A stretch of 64,000 nt of DNA from Bryoerythrophyllum caledonicum (lineage: Eukaryota > Streptophyta > Bryopsida > Pottiales > Pottiaceae): the NCBI GenBank assembly GCA_963971425.1, contig OZ020515.1, positions 11,424,291-11,488,290 on the forward strand, read 5' to 3'. Shown here in pieces: positions 35,301-47,177 of the stretch. The position numbers were made by a program, and so were the translations under genes. Every line of letters begins with the position of its first letter. Within the stretch, counting starts at the first letter, position 1. The notes beneath the pieces are model-generated. The model was not told the origin of the DNA. It saw nothing but the letters and a program-made list of their open reading frames with translations, and ran no database searches.

Positions 35301-37580
35301 AGATGATAGGATGAATGTAGACGATGTGGATGGATGGATGAGAAGGGATTGATGTGGAATATGAGCCTGAGGATCTTGTATATTTTTGAAAGTCCACAAA
35401 CTATTTTCTCTTTATGACCATCAAATTCATATTATTACTCGCTACAAATAAAATATTCCATTTATAAAATAGATGTAGAATGATATATTCATTATTTAAT
35501 TCAAACTAATTGTGAATAATCATCAATGACAAAAACTATTTATAAATTGATCTACAATCTATCTTTAAGATTTTATATGTAATAATCCAAATTTTCCAAT
35601 CAAATAATACACTAGATGTATATGAGTACTATGATGAATCAATAGACTATGAATTTAAACATTGCATAGTCTTTTTTAATGATTTTATTTATATGATTCA
35701 ATGTTGATTGCATCTGATTAACACAAATAAATTCATATGTTTAATACCATTTTTATATTATGTAATTCGTTCAATCAAAAAAATTAGTTGAATTTTACTA
35801 ATTTTCTTTCATCTACAGTTTATTTTTGAGGTTTACATGACCTTGATGATTTAGAAATATGATTGATACTCTTATTATACTTGTTGCTCATACTTTTACG
35901 ATATTTACGAGATGTTATTAGTTTTCAACATATGATACTACTCAAGTTGCCCATGGAAAGACTATCATGAATGTCATTGTCATCAGAATGTCACTATCAT
36001 CAAAACTCAATGTCAAAAGTCTCACCAAATATTGTTAAAGTCTCACGACTAGAATTGAATACCAACACAAATCTTATTCAAAACCTCACAAAAAAATCTC
36101 ACAAAATCACTTTTAGGTCAAGCACTACTAGAATCAACTTCAAGGTTTCTAAATCAATTGATATAATAAATACTTCAAATTTTTTCTTAAACATTACATG
36201 TTACCTCTATACATCTCTATAATAAAATCTAATGAAAAAGATCTAAATTCCAATATTAAAATAGAAAAATCCACCATTGTATATTTCAACCAGAACTCTA
36301 TTTGAGCCCAATCTATTACATACCCGTGTTAAAATTCAATGTTTTTGAATAATGATTTCCGAAAGTTTTTGTACTTTATTTTTAGACTTCATTTTTAGGC
36401 TTTATTTGTGCCAAATATGTCCCTCACGCAATATGATAAAACCATAGCATGGGACCACCTTGAGACATTTCTTGGGGGGAAATTAAGGTTCTCCCGTCAT
36501 AGAATGTTGTTTCTAAGTTTTTACGTTGAAAATGACCTTACAGCAGACAAAAAAAAACAAAAAACCAGAACAACAAAATATCACCAAAAAGAATACAACC
36601 TCATAATTTTCTTGGACCATATATCTTTCCAATTTTTGTGTTCTCTACTAAAATGCTTTACGGCAAACATGCTATGCTGCTACAATACAAAATCACATGT
36701 AGAATTTAATGCTAAGAACACCAATATTACTCGAAATCCAATGATTTCACAAAAATCAATTGAAGTCAAACACTTCCAAGTCTTCCAAGTACTTTCGTAC
36801 ATGATTACATCTTTAAAAAAAACAAAAAAAAACGCTACAGTTCATCTCAAATGTCACACTTGACAAAATACTCAAATGAAATGTACCTAACAATTTCCAA
36901 CATAGGATTGAATCATATCATCTTATCCTAATCCTATTCATAAAAATCCAACAAAAGTAGAATTCAATGCCAACAATGATCTCACAAAAATGAACTCAAG
37001 TCAATCACCCCACAAATCTTCCAAGTCAAATCTAATCATAACCCTAAACGAGCCCCACTAAACCTCCAGTACTGAACGAACGAACTCTCAACCGACGAAA
37101 CCCGTCCATCAACTGTGCGCCTCCATTACGACTCAACGAACGAACAACCAGTTCACGTCCATCCCCGACGCATAAATATCATCCAGAACCCAACCTCCAT
37201 CCGCAATATTTCATCTAAAGACTGACCCTGAAGAGAATTCATACATCCAATTCCATCGAAAGAGATGAACTTCATCAGTTTATTATTTCATCGTCTTTAT
37301 ATCATTCATCTCAAAGAAACCATCATCCCCCTACACGATATTCATCCATCATTCATCCACTAACATGGACGAAACCTAGCTTCATTCATCCGGGTAACAC
37401 GGGAAACAGAGGATCTCGCCTGCGACGAGTTCCTCTGGTTTTTGAACAAGGAATTTTGCGGGTGTGCGCTCGAGGAAGAGTGCGCCGCAAGGGAATTTGC
37501 ACGCGCGGATCGCGCACAATGCGTCTTTGAGGAGGAGGGAGCTCGCGGCGATCGCTTTAGGTGGTGGGTTTTTTCTGTCG
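35301..37580. other. AT-rich DNA, then upstream region of the EDM2-like gene
   Basis: 35301-37000 is AT-rich with no gene that I can support. 37040-37580 is less AT-rich, with CATC-type words (CATTCATCC) near 37320-37400, and probably holds the promoter and 5' UTR of the plus-strand gene that starts at 37581. Confidence 0.4.
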
Positions 37581-40500
37581 ATGCGATCTGGTGAAGAGAC
37601 AGAAGCGATGGAGACGACGGAAGTAGCGATCGAGTTTCTGGACGACTTCTTTCTCAAGGCCGGGAGCCGGCGGCCGTCGCTGATGGAGCTCCCGTTCGCC
37701 ATTCAGGAAATCCAGTGGGAGCGGGCCGCGGCGGAGAAGGTGTACGCGCAGGGGCGCGCCAACGGGAGCGGCGGGCAAGAAGTCACGGTGGAGGTGGATT
37801 TGTGGAAATTGGAGCTCCCCGTTGAGGGCAAGCCGAAGTTCTTGGTGCACCAAGTGGTCGGGGCATGGTGAGTAGTTGGTCGCAGTTTTCTTCTCTTGAG
37901 AGAGAGAGACAGTTACTGATGTCGTTTCTCCCCCCGCGCAGGATGGAGCTGCGGAAGCCCCGGGATTTCTACCTCGAGACCATGAAGGTGGTGATGGTCG
38001 CCGCGCATTTCTTGATCTTCGCCAAACAGAGCCCGAATTCTACTAAAGGCGATGTGTGGCGCTATGTACGCAAAGAGTGCAGTGAATTCAAGACGAAGGC
38101 GAATCAGAAAGATCTCGCGCAGGCGTTCCTTCTGCTGCAATCGATTGTGACGAGCGACCCCAAGCTGCAGACGTCCTCTGTGAGTTTTACATTGTATTTT
38201 CCATGCGTTGTGTCTCTATTTTCGTCCTGTGCAGCAGCTTTGGTTCTTTCTCTTTTGACAACACAGAGACGGACATCGCATGAGCTAACCATGTGTGAGC
38301 TCATACAATGTCATGCTAACAATGAGATAAGTCACAAATCCTAGTCTTTTTTAACAAACCGAAGTCTTCTCTCTTCTGTTCTGATGTCACTTACACTTGC
38401 ACTTACACTTACACTTACACTTACACTTTCCTTGGAGTGTAAATGTTTGATGTGTGCTATGCCAGAAAATGCTGCATCAAGAGCCCTGATTAGGTTAATT
38501 GTTTGTTCAATCTTTCACCAACTTTGGGTTCCTCTTTTGATTTTGCAGATCATTCCGCAGTTCTTTCCACATCTGTTCAAGAAGCTGGGGTCACAAGTTG
38601 TGATGGTGAGTCAGACCTGAGTGTTTCGACGTTGTTTGATGTTGTTTGATGAGTTGTTGGATGAGTTGTTTGACGTTGTTGGATGTTGTTTGATCTTGCT
38701 TTCAATTGCAGTCACTGAATTGATCTTTGAGCTTGTTTTTTAGGCCTCAAATGCTTTGGACAAGAAGAGGCCGCGTGTGAAGAGGGAGTGTGAATCACCA
38801 GTTTCAGAGACCTTGGGGGCATGTGAAGGAGGAGGAGGACTAAGCATTCAAGTGAAGGTGGAGAATTTCACTTCCAGTCAAGAGGATTTCACTTCACCTG
38901 CTGGCGATACTTCGCGAGGGGAATCAAGTGGTACACAGGGTCCCCGGATGCGTAGCCTTGCTGAGTTTTCCATGGAGGCGGACCTTCCCCTTTCCAAGCG
39001 GCTCACTCTTGCCAAACAGAAGAGGAAACCAGGGCGGCCGTCGCGTCGAGGCTCGCTCAGGAAGGGGAAGGAGACTCGCGATGACTGCGTGAGCGCGGGA
39101 GACGATGAGTGGGTTGACGAGCCTGAAGTTTGCGCATTTTGTGACGATGGTGTGGAGAAAACTGAACGGCTCCTTTGGTACGTTTGAAAGGAATATTAGT
39201 AGTAGTTGTTTTTTTCTGACTTGTTTGAATGTTCTATCATTGTTAGTTTATGCCACTGAATGTAGCTGCTACTTTTTCTTTCTTTGTGCAGCTGCGATGG
39301 GCCATGCATGCGATCCTTTCATCCCACTATAGATTCTGGATGGCAGAACAAGTGTCCAACGCTTCGCCTTACAAGAGCAGCTGTCAGCGTAAGCCCATTC
39401 GGTGTTGTCTGGAAAGTGGGACATTCTTGTGCTAGAAATTGGATTTAACAGCAATTCTTGCTTGTAGTTGGTTCAACTCTGCTTACCAGTTGTTTTTATT
39501 GGCTGTGATGGTTCTTTGTCTGTATACTCTGTGAAGATGGTCGTCAGATTCTGTGTTTGAAATGAACCAGCTACCTTATTCACTGGCAGAATGAGTACTA
39601 CTGCCTGAACGTGTTTTCGGATATATGTTCAGCTGACATCTTTCTCTTCTTCAATTCAGGTTCAGACTTGGATGTGCCCTAATTGTGAGGCTGGGCAGCA
39701 CCAATGCTTTGCTTGTGGGAAGCTGGGGTACTCAGCTGTGCCAGCTGATTCAACGGAGTCCCAGGAGGTGAGAAAACTTGCACTTCAGGATTTGACTGTT
39801 TTCCTTTGTCTGTCGCAGCTTATTTACATGCATATTCATTCTACAGAGCTCACGCAGTCGTACAAGTGTTCGTGCATGTATTTCTTCTAAGCTTGTTCCT
39901 ATTGTTCTCATTCTCATGGCATCTGTAAGCGTAATTTTTTGAACTAAAACGAACTCTGGGTTTGTATTCTCGTTCAGGTCTTTGCGTGTGGGGCGAAGCA
40001 GTGCATGAGATTTTACCATCCCAGTTGTGTGGCCAAGCTCCTCGTTCCAGAAGCAGCTCAAAACAATTTAGCATGTCGCATCCAGCTGAAATTGGAGTCA
40101 TTTATCTGCCCACTTCACAAGTGTGCAAGCTGCAACTTGGATGAAGACAAGTCAGATGAATCCTTGCACCTCATTAAATGCAGACGTTGCCCTGTTGCAT
40201 GGCACGAGAAGTGCTTGCCCCCGTATGCTTCTTCTACCATCCCAATGTTTGGTACCCAATGTTTGGTACCCAATGTGTAGTGAATTTTAAAGTATATGCG
40301 GTTTTGAGTAACTGCACACTGATCGTGTGCTCTGTTGTTCGTGAATCTCAGAATATGCCGGACTCAACTCTGGGAGCTTGAAGGTGGCAAGTGCGTCATG
40401 TATTGTGGGTTCGTATTTCATAACCTTGCCTCCGTAGCCTAAATTCGTATTCTAATATCGGTGATTTGCAGACTTCGAGATTGATTTTTAATAACACATC

Positions 40501-40836
40501 GTTTCCATCTATCCTAGTCCCTTCCCTACCCATTGAAAGATAGATTCCAGTTTTCCTCGCCTTTGGTAAGTGGATTGTAACTTTTCCTTGTTTATGCTCA
40601 GGCATCACACTGTTGACCCAGTGTTGCTGACTCCAGAGCGGAATCACATTACATTTCCAGCTGTGGAAACGGTAAGTTGGTCTCCTCTTTAATTTGAAAT
40701 TGAATGACATGCTTTGACCTTTTTCCAACTGCATGGCCTTTCTCACTCTATCAAAACTCTTTTGCAGAATGCTATCCCCAAGGAATCAAAATTTTCAGGT
40801 GCTTTGCTGTCATACAAGGCACCAGCCTCAAGGTGA
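37581..40836 (+). CDS. EDM2-like PHD-finger chromatin protein, short form
   Basis: Ten exons give 553 residues: 37581-37867, 37942-38179, 38549-38605, 38744-39177, 39292-39388, 39660-39767, 39978-40222, 40352-40408, 40602-40671, 40768-40836. The N-terminus (MELPFAIQEI, GKPKFLVHQVVGAW, MELRKPRDFYLETMK) matches the plant EDM2 (ENHANCED DOWNY MILDEW 2) N-terminal domain. A basic linker KKRPRVKRE precedes the zinc fingers: VCAFCDDGVE, LLCCDGPCMRSFH (created by the 39177/39292 junction), MCPNCEAGQHQCFACGKLG, then FACGAKQCMRFYHPSCVAKL and FICPLHKCASCN. This is the typical EDM2 PHD plus extended-PHD array. EDM2 binds modified histone H3 and controls intronic heterochromatin and transcript processing. 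Family members continue with a methyltransferase-like part. Here the reading stops at TGA 40834-40836, so the gene is shortened or continues through exons I could not join. The two ends of exon 8 use weak donor sites and are uncertain. Confidence 0.75.
38393..38431 (+). repeat. (CACTTA)n microsatellite in intron 2 of the EDM2-like gene
   Basis: Six-base unit CACTTA repeated about six times with one variant (CACTTG). Confidence 0.8.
38612..38698 (+). repeat. GTTGTTTGATG tandem array in intron 3 of the EDM2-like gene
   Basis: Units GTTGTTTGATG and GAGTTGTTGGAT repeat in a degenerate array between exons 3 and 4. Confidence 0.7.
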
Positions 40837-41200
40837 TGATGACGACTCTTTTCCAAGGCTAATATGGTGAAATGTGTCATTCAGTCGTCTGATTTTTCTG
40901 ACGCACATCTATCTGATCACGGTAATTAACTTTATCTGATGTCAAACAATAGGTGCCCAAGTTCTGGTGCACGTTGTTTGTTAGGGATCTTACAGTTTAA
41001 TCTAGTTTGAAAGAGGTAATTTCAGAATCCTGGAAACCTGTATCTCTTGAGGCGGTCAAGTTGCAGGCCTTAGTTGCTCCACCGGATTGAATGCAGGCAA
41101 GTGTTTCCCCAAATCACCCAACAGAATACCCCCTCTTCTCTACTATTACCTCACTCTCGACAGAAGAGCTTGATGGTCTTATCCTTAAACCTGGTGGTCT
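40837..41200. other. Downstream region of the EDM2-like gene
   Basis: No clear exon. It may be 3' UTR or an intron if the gene continues. Confidence 0.4.
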
Positions 41201-41431
41201 TTAACCCTTAAATGCCAGAAGGTGCTGCTGGTGGCCACAATATTCTACGCGTATAATGTCGTATTTGAACATGATAAGGTTGAGATATTGAAATGATCTC
41301 CAAATGAAAGATGTTGGTTGAAGAATTTTCAATCCAAAGGTGTAAGTCTTGCTAGACTTCAGTATTTTTGGCTATTCTAGAGTAAAATACATCCCTGTAC
41401 ACATGGTCTCCGACTGACGTTTAAGGGTTAA
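41201..41431 (+). mobile_element. Small MITE with TTAA flanks (Mite-S1)
   Basis: TTAA at 41201-41204 and 41428-41431 with ends CCCTTAAATGCC and GACGTTTAAGGG. The interior contains GGTGGCCACAATATTCTAC, found in reverse in the copy at 44436-44674. 231 bp, no coding capacity. Confidence 0.8.
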
Positions 41432-42573
41432 GGTTAAATAGAAGTACTTTTAGTTGTCTTTGCATGAGATGAATACTTTCTATCCTGTTGTGTTAACTAG
41501 CTGTAATCCTTGCTGATGAATGTGCAGGAGCGAGATCAATGGACGAGGACCAAGTGTGTTGCCCAAGCATGCAAAAAAATGAAGAAGCTATTGTTGAGGT
41601 GTACAGAGTGCGAGGAACACTCTTCCATTTTATTTTTATCCAGGTTTTGTTTCCATTTTCCTTCGTTCAATCAGCGCAGACTCCTCAATTTTGCACCTGA
41701 TATGCACTTCAGTGATTCTGAAGGTCGGCATTATTATGTTTTCTTTTTGTACAATCATTATCGTTCTATGCAATCTTTATGATTGCATATAACTTTTTAT
41801 TTTTTGCCATACAAGTAATCAAATCATTTTGGAGGAAGCACTGTAGGGACATTCTAAGCGTTAAACTATACAAGCTATGGAGTCATCACCATCAAATGTT
41901 TATACTACTTCTGGAAGTGTTTTTTTTTTTGTTTGAATAAAAATTTAGGTTATAATCTCCAAAAACCCTTCAAAATTGTTCCTTCTAGTGCAAAGAGTAG
42001 AATGTAGGTTTTATTTCCATTCACAATTGTAAAATTTTATCTATACTAATAAAAAGACATGCTCATGGACTCTCATTAACTTTGATTGAATGGATGACTA
42101 GATTATGAGGTTTGAAGTAATATATGTTGATTAAATGAAGAACTCGGTATTATATGTGGTAAAAGCACATGAACATCTTCGAATCGAAAAGAAGATTATA
42201 TCACAGATTATTATGTAAATTACTAGGATTAGATAAAGTAGAATAAGATTGAAGCAGTCTGAAATCTTGATTTAAAAAGTAAATGAAGTACCAATATTTA
42301 CAAGTTTAGAGGAGAATTTAAAGACAACAATTAGACAAACAAGGGCACAATCCAACATCATTTTGTTTACTTAGTGCACTCCACCTTGTACACTACACTT
42401 TTGATCCTTAATTATAAAAAGAAATATAAAGAGAAAGATATAGTTCAGTTGTCACATCACTATTATAAAGAGAAAGATATAGTTCAGTTGTCACATCAAT
42501 ATTATTATAGGTGTATATATGTTCCTCCTCTATGCCAATGTGTGAAAGGCATTGGTTAGTGATATAGAATTAC
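41432..42573. other. Mostly AT-rich DNA with one exon-like stretch
   Basis: A frame at 41527-41640 begins after a splice-like TGTGCAG and encodes ERDQWTRTKCVAQACKKMKK followed by LLRCTECEEH, with spaced Cys residues. It could be a leftover exon of the EDM2-like gene or of another zinc-binding gene, and I could not connect it to anything. At 42425-42502 a 39-bp unit with AAAGAGAAAGATATAG occurs twice in tandem. The rest holds nothing that I recognise. Confidence 0.4.
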
Positions 42574-43284
42574 TACACTAATAATGTTCATTAGTGTTTG
42601 CAACACTATTTACGAACTTAAACACTAAATGTCAATTACCCTACTAATGTAACAACATTAAATGTCAATTTAAACACTAACCATATTTTAACACATTGTT
42701 ATTTTAAGAGATTTTAACATATTTTAACAATGTTACATTTTAACATATTGGCATTTAGTGTTGGTTATGTAACAATTCATTACAAGTCACCCAAATCTAG
42801 CCACATGTCAAAAGCAAACCTTCCATGTTGGGCTGATTTTTTGAAGGTTGGTTTTTCAAATGATGATTTCGTGGGCAATTTTTGTCCAATTTGAGAGTTT
42901 TTGGTGCCTATCTAAACTGATTTGAAAAGACGCTTCCAATGGCACCTTACCCATCTTCAAATTCGTCTTAAATAAAAAGTTATAGCAAAAAGTTTTGGGC
43001 AGATTTCTTGAGTTTTGGTTGAAAGTTTGAGGTGGCATATCTTTATCAATTTCGCACCAATTCTATCGAGTGAGGTGACCAACCTATGTGTTTTTTCAAG
43101 GAGATTCCATCGGTATAGGGTACATTTTCTAACTCGCCGTGATGCAAAAGTTATGAGCAATTTTGTTAGGCTGATTTTTTTGACATTAAACACTAAATGT
43201 AAACAAATTGTCATTTAGTGAAAGTCAGGTCATAGGGGTAGTTACACTATTGGTGCCATAACACTAATGAACATTATTAGTGTA
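42574..43284. mobile_element. MITE with exact 25-bp terminal inverted repeats and TA flanks
   Basis: The ends 42574-42598 and 43260-43284 are exact inverted copies of 25 bases beginning TACACTAATAATG. Reading the outermost TA as target site makes it a Tc1/mariner-type MITE. The interior holds words such as AACACTAAATGTC in both orientations. No ORF. Confidence 0.75.
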
Positions 43285-43291
43285 CTCATTT

Positions 43292-43584
43292 TCTACCCTT
43301 TAATGCCAAGCGACCCTTTTTACGTAGTTTTGGCACAGTAATCTCAATAGCAATTGCTAAAGGCCACCTCCACAAAAGATTTAAAGTATGAGAAAGAGGT
43401 GGAGGAAGATGGACACCTATTGAGACAATTGCCACAAAAATCGGTGCAAACATAAATAGTGACAACGATTTCCGTGAATGGGGGTTGTGATGAAATGTAT
43501 CCTATGTATAAATGTTGGAATCCATTATCTGAATGCTTGTAGATGCTCGTAGGCTAAGAAGTCTCATTGGCCTTAAAGGGTTAA
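43292..43584 (+). mobile_element. Mite-S2 copy 1
   Basis: Ends CCCTTTAATGCCAAGCGACC and TTGGCCTTAAAGGG followed by TTAA at 43581-43584. The left TTAA has decayed to TCTA. It shares GGCCACCTC, GGTGGAGGAAGAT and CAATTGCCAC-type blocks with the copy at 44832. No ORF. Confidence 0.72.
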
Positions 43585-44435
43585 GGTAGGCGATTTAAGA
43601 ACCAATATCCAATGACTAAGATTCAATGAACATGATCTTTCTAGTCAAGTGGCAAGTTTAATTTATTTATAGGAGGCTAAATTAAGGTTTATAATAAAGA
43701 TGTACCATATATTTTGTGAGCTCATGTTGGTTGGTTAGGGTGGTTGTAGTATATGATTGATTAAAGCACTACTATATTGTATGGCTCTAGTAGTGGTTGC
43801 TTGTTTTTGAGTCATGGACCACATAAAACAAATACGTTTTGGTATCTTATTTAACATGGATTGAAAACATTGATATACTTTACACTGATATTAAAAGTGC
43901 GAGAGTATTTATGGGATGATAATGTGAAAGATGATCATATTAATTAGATGTATAAAAAGTTCATTGGTGATAAAAGGATGTAGCAAAAAACACCAAGCTA
44001 CCCAAGTTTGAGGATAAATCACTTTTGGGTAGTACAATCGTTTCTAGAATTTCTTTCCATCAACATGATGTTTTTCCGCAACACACTCATTATTTGTAAA
44101 ATCATCCAAAGTTTCAATAAAGTATCCCTTTTTTTAATTCTATACCATCCTTTCTACACTCTTAACACCTATTAAATTTGTGAAAGAGCTTGATGGTCTC
44201 TAAACTCAAGTTTCAATTGCCTTTTACAACAAAAAAGAAGCAAACATATTGTACCATGAATCTTAGCCTTTTTCAAGTTCACTTTTGGACTAATTTTAAG
44301 ATTAGAATGAGAAAAGAGGTCAATCTCTTGGTATCTTTGTCACACTTTACAAATAACTCAAATGCCCATTTGATACCAACAACTAGAAAATTAATCCCTA
44401 AGGAACCAAAGCATTTTTAAGGACTCTCTACTCCA
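43585..44435. other. AT-rich intergenic DNA
   Basis: No gene or repeat that I can support. The 76-codon frame at 44190-44420 shows no domain. Confidence 0.5.
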
Positions 44436-44674
44436 TTAATTATCCTTTAAACGTCAGTCAAGAACCATATGTACATGCACGCATTTTCTCTATAGAATAC
44501 AAAAGGTTTTATAATATAGCAAACACCTTAAACCTTTGGATTGAAGATTCTTCAACTAACATCTTTCATTTGGAGGTCATTTCAATCAATGTGAACCTTA
44601 TTATATTCAATCCCAACACCGTACATGTAGAATATTGTGGCCACCAGTGGCACCTTCTGATGTTTGTGGATTAA
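44436..44674 (-). mobile_element. Mite-S1 copy 2, reverse orientation
   Basis: TTAA at 44436-44439 and 44671-44674. The interior is the reverse complement of the copy at 41201, including GTAGAATATTGTGGCCACC and AACGTCAGTC. The ends have diverged, so this is the older copy of the pair. Confidence 0.75.
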
Positions 44675-44831
44675 AAATTGCTAAGATGAACTTCTTCAGA
44701 TTCACGTAACCATAGAATCTTCTTCTAAACTCGTACGAGATGATGTGGCAAATAAGTTATGAATTTTGAAAATTACTAACAATCAAAGTGAAAACCTTTG
44801 TACCGCGAACAAACACTTGGTCCTTGAGGAG

Positions 44832-45129
44832 TTAACCCTTTAAGGCCAATCGACCATGTATGGATCATTTTGGGACAAAAATCTTAATAGAAAGCGCTAC
44901 AGGCCACCTCAAAAGAAAAAATAAACCATGACATATAGGTGGAGGAAGATAGACATGTGTTGAAACCATTGCACACCGCAATCAGTGCAAACAAATGCGA
45001 GCTAGAGTGATATCCGTGAAACGAGTTTGTAGATTTTTATGCTCAAATGTACCCAGTGCACAGATGCCATTCTCCATGATCTAAAACACTCGTAGATCCA
45101 AATAGGCCAAAAAAGCTCATCGGCCTTAA
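44832..45129 (+). mobile_element. Mite-S2 copy 2, split by the piggyBac element
   Basis: TTAA at 44832-44835, CCCTTTAAGGCCAATCGACC, then a body homologous to the copy at 43292. The right end reads CATCGGCCTTAA at 45118-45129, where copy 1 has ATTGGCCTTAAAGGGTTAA. The missing end AGGGTTAA sits at 50529-50536, on the far side of the piggyBac element. Confidence 0.78.
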
Positions 45130-46747
45130 CCCCTAAAGATCCTTGTAAGTCGATTTGGCTTTTTGAGGTTCTGGTCAGGTGAGTTTCAGGGGTTAAAATA
45201 ACAATTTGGGGTTGAGATTTTTACTGAAGGTGGGGAAACATGTAAGCTATATGTGGTCAAAATCTCAACGGTAAATTCCTATTTTTGAGCCTAATTATGC
45301 AAATTTTTGGGTTTCAGTTTGGGGAGGGCAGGGTGGGCAGGGTTGGGAGCCAATGAGGAGTGAGCTTGTCGATCGGGCAGTTTTGCCGGTTTGTGCATGT
45401 TATTAGGCAGGGGCAGGGGGGTTACAGTGGGTTTAGTCTGGACCCATGATTCTTGGAAAGGAAAGTGACAATCAAGTTCAACCACCCTCGTAAATGCTCA
45501 TTCCGTTGGGGTGATTATCAATACAGCCACCAAAGCCACCACTTTCTCATGGCTGTTATGAGTCCTTCAACTTTGAATTCGAAATCTCCAATAAACATTC
45601 CATTCACTACGCAGACAAGATGGATTTCAGCAATTGCAAATGTTGTTCCAAACCGAACTTGCATGCATGTAGAGAAGGATTCATCGAGAAAGAAGAACAA
45701 GGTCATGAGCTGCAGATCGAGAGTGCATCATTTGTGACAGAAACTAGTGAGATCAGAGTGGGAGGGATCATTGGGAGCTCTCATTTCAATACAGTACATG
45801 AGCCTGATGTCGATGTGCAGGTGCTTCTAGCAGGTAGCTGCGACCGACGTGGAGCGGCAGCTGCGATCGAGGTGCATGAGGATAGAGTCGGCATCGAAGA
45901 GGGGCGGGAACTCAAGCTCTAGCAGGCGGCACCTACAGCAGGCGGTTTCGGCGATCCACATGAGGCAGTTCCAACAGGCGGGTTAGGTCGTCGAGAGAAG
46001 GCAGCAGGTTCAACGAGCCCTAGCGTCGACTGTGGCCGAGGGCAGGAGAAGGCAACAACATCGTTGAAACGACCCCATCCAGTGGCAGCTTCCGAGAGTG
46101 AGGCTGCTCAGCAGCTGCGTAGTTGGGCTGCGAAAAGAAATCTTAGCGAAGGTCAAATTATTCGATTACTCTCCTTGCTTGATCCCACATACCTTCGTAT
46201 CTTCCTGTGAGAAAAAAGAGTAGACAGTGGCCTAAAAATCCTCAAGCTGATACTTTCAGGCATCACTTCTACCGCCAAGCTATGCATATTTGAGGGTAGA
46301 TAGAGCAACAGAGTTTTGATTCCAAGTTCCTCAACATTGTAAGATCAGTTTGGCAAGACTAATAAAATGCCGAAGCGGAAATCGCACAAAAGGGGGAAGC
46401 AGGTAAACCCGATTTCAATGAGAAGCAAAATTCATGACATTTGGACTTTGTATGACTTTGTATCTCCCTCTTACCATGACTTTGTATCTCCCTCTTGCTA
46501 GATGGAGTGGGATGGAATTCCTCTTCGAAAGAGTACCAGATTGCACCGCTCCCCACCTCCAAGCCCACCTCCACCGAATTCGCCACCTCCTGAAGTCCAC
46601 GATACGGATGAGGCATTCAATGGAGATTACTTGACATCGCAAGAACCTGCTGGCTTCCACTACGAATCTGATGACCTTCTGTGCTCTGATGATTCAAAAA
46701 CAGACCATGAATGAGGAGGTCTAGAGGACATTCTGTGGCCTCCGGAG

Positions 46748-47128
46748 ATGCTTTTGCAGGCTAGAAACTACGGAATGAAACGACCAAGAAGGCCGGTGGA
46801 GAGTGAGAGAGGATGCGAGGACGAGAGTGACTCCATTCGGCGAGCGCTGAGAGCTGTTGAGCGATGCGGACGAGCCGGATCGAGCGCCGAAGGTGCGGCG
46901 GGAGGAGACGCCGAGCCAAGTGGAGGAGCCGCCGAGGACGACAGTCACGGGCTGCCAAGCCCCATCAGGCCCGGTGGGATGAGGGGGATGCTAGGTGGCG
47001 GACCTAGGTTGGATCAGGCCGGCGATGCGGAGGAGCTCTCAAGCTACCAAGCCCCGTCCTCCCACTTACTGGCCTCACAGGCTGCCTTACCGGCCCGGGA
47101 GACTGCCGCTCGGAACGCTAGACCTTAG
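46748..47128 (+). other. GC-rich ORF block inside the piggyBac element
   Basis: A 126-codon frame with Arg/Gly/Ala/Glu-rich low-complexity protein (RAVERCGRAGSSAEGAAGGD) in DNA far richer in G and C than the rest of the element. The preceding frame at 46502-46714 is Pro-rich, then acidic (PPPSPPPPNSPPP, SDDLLCSDDSKTDHE), as piggyBac N-termini often are. They may be transposase N-terminal exons or captured host DNA. I cannot decide. Confidence 0.35.
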
Positions 47129-47177
47129 CTCTACAGTCAGGACCTCACAACAGGTATATATCCTGATTTGCCTAACT

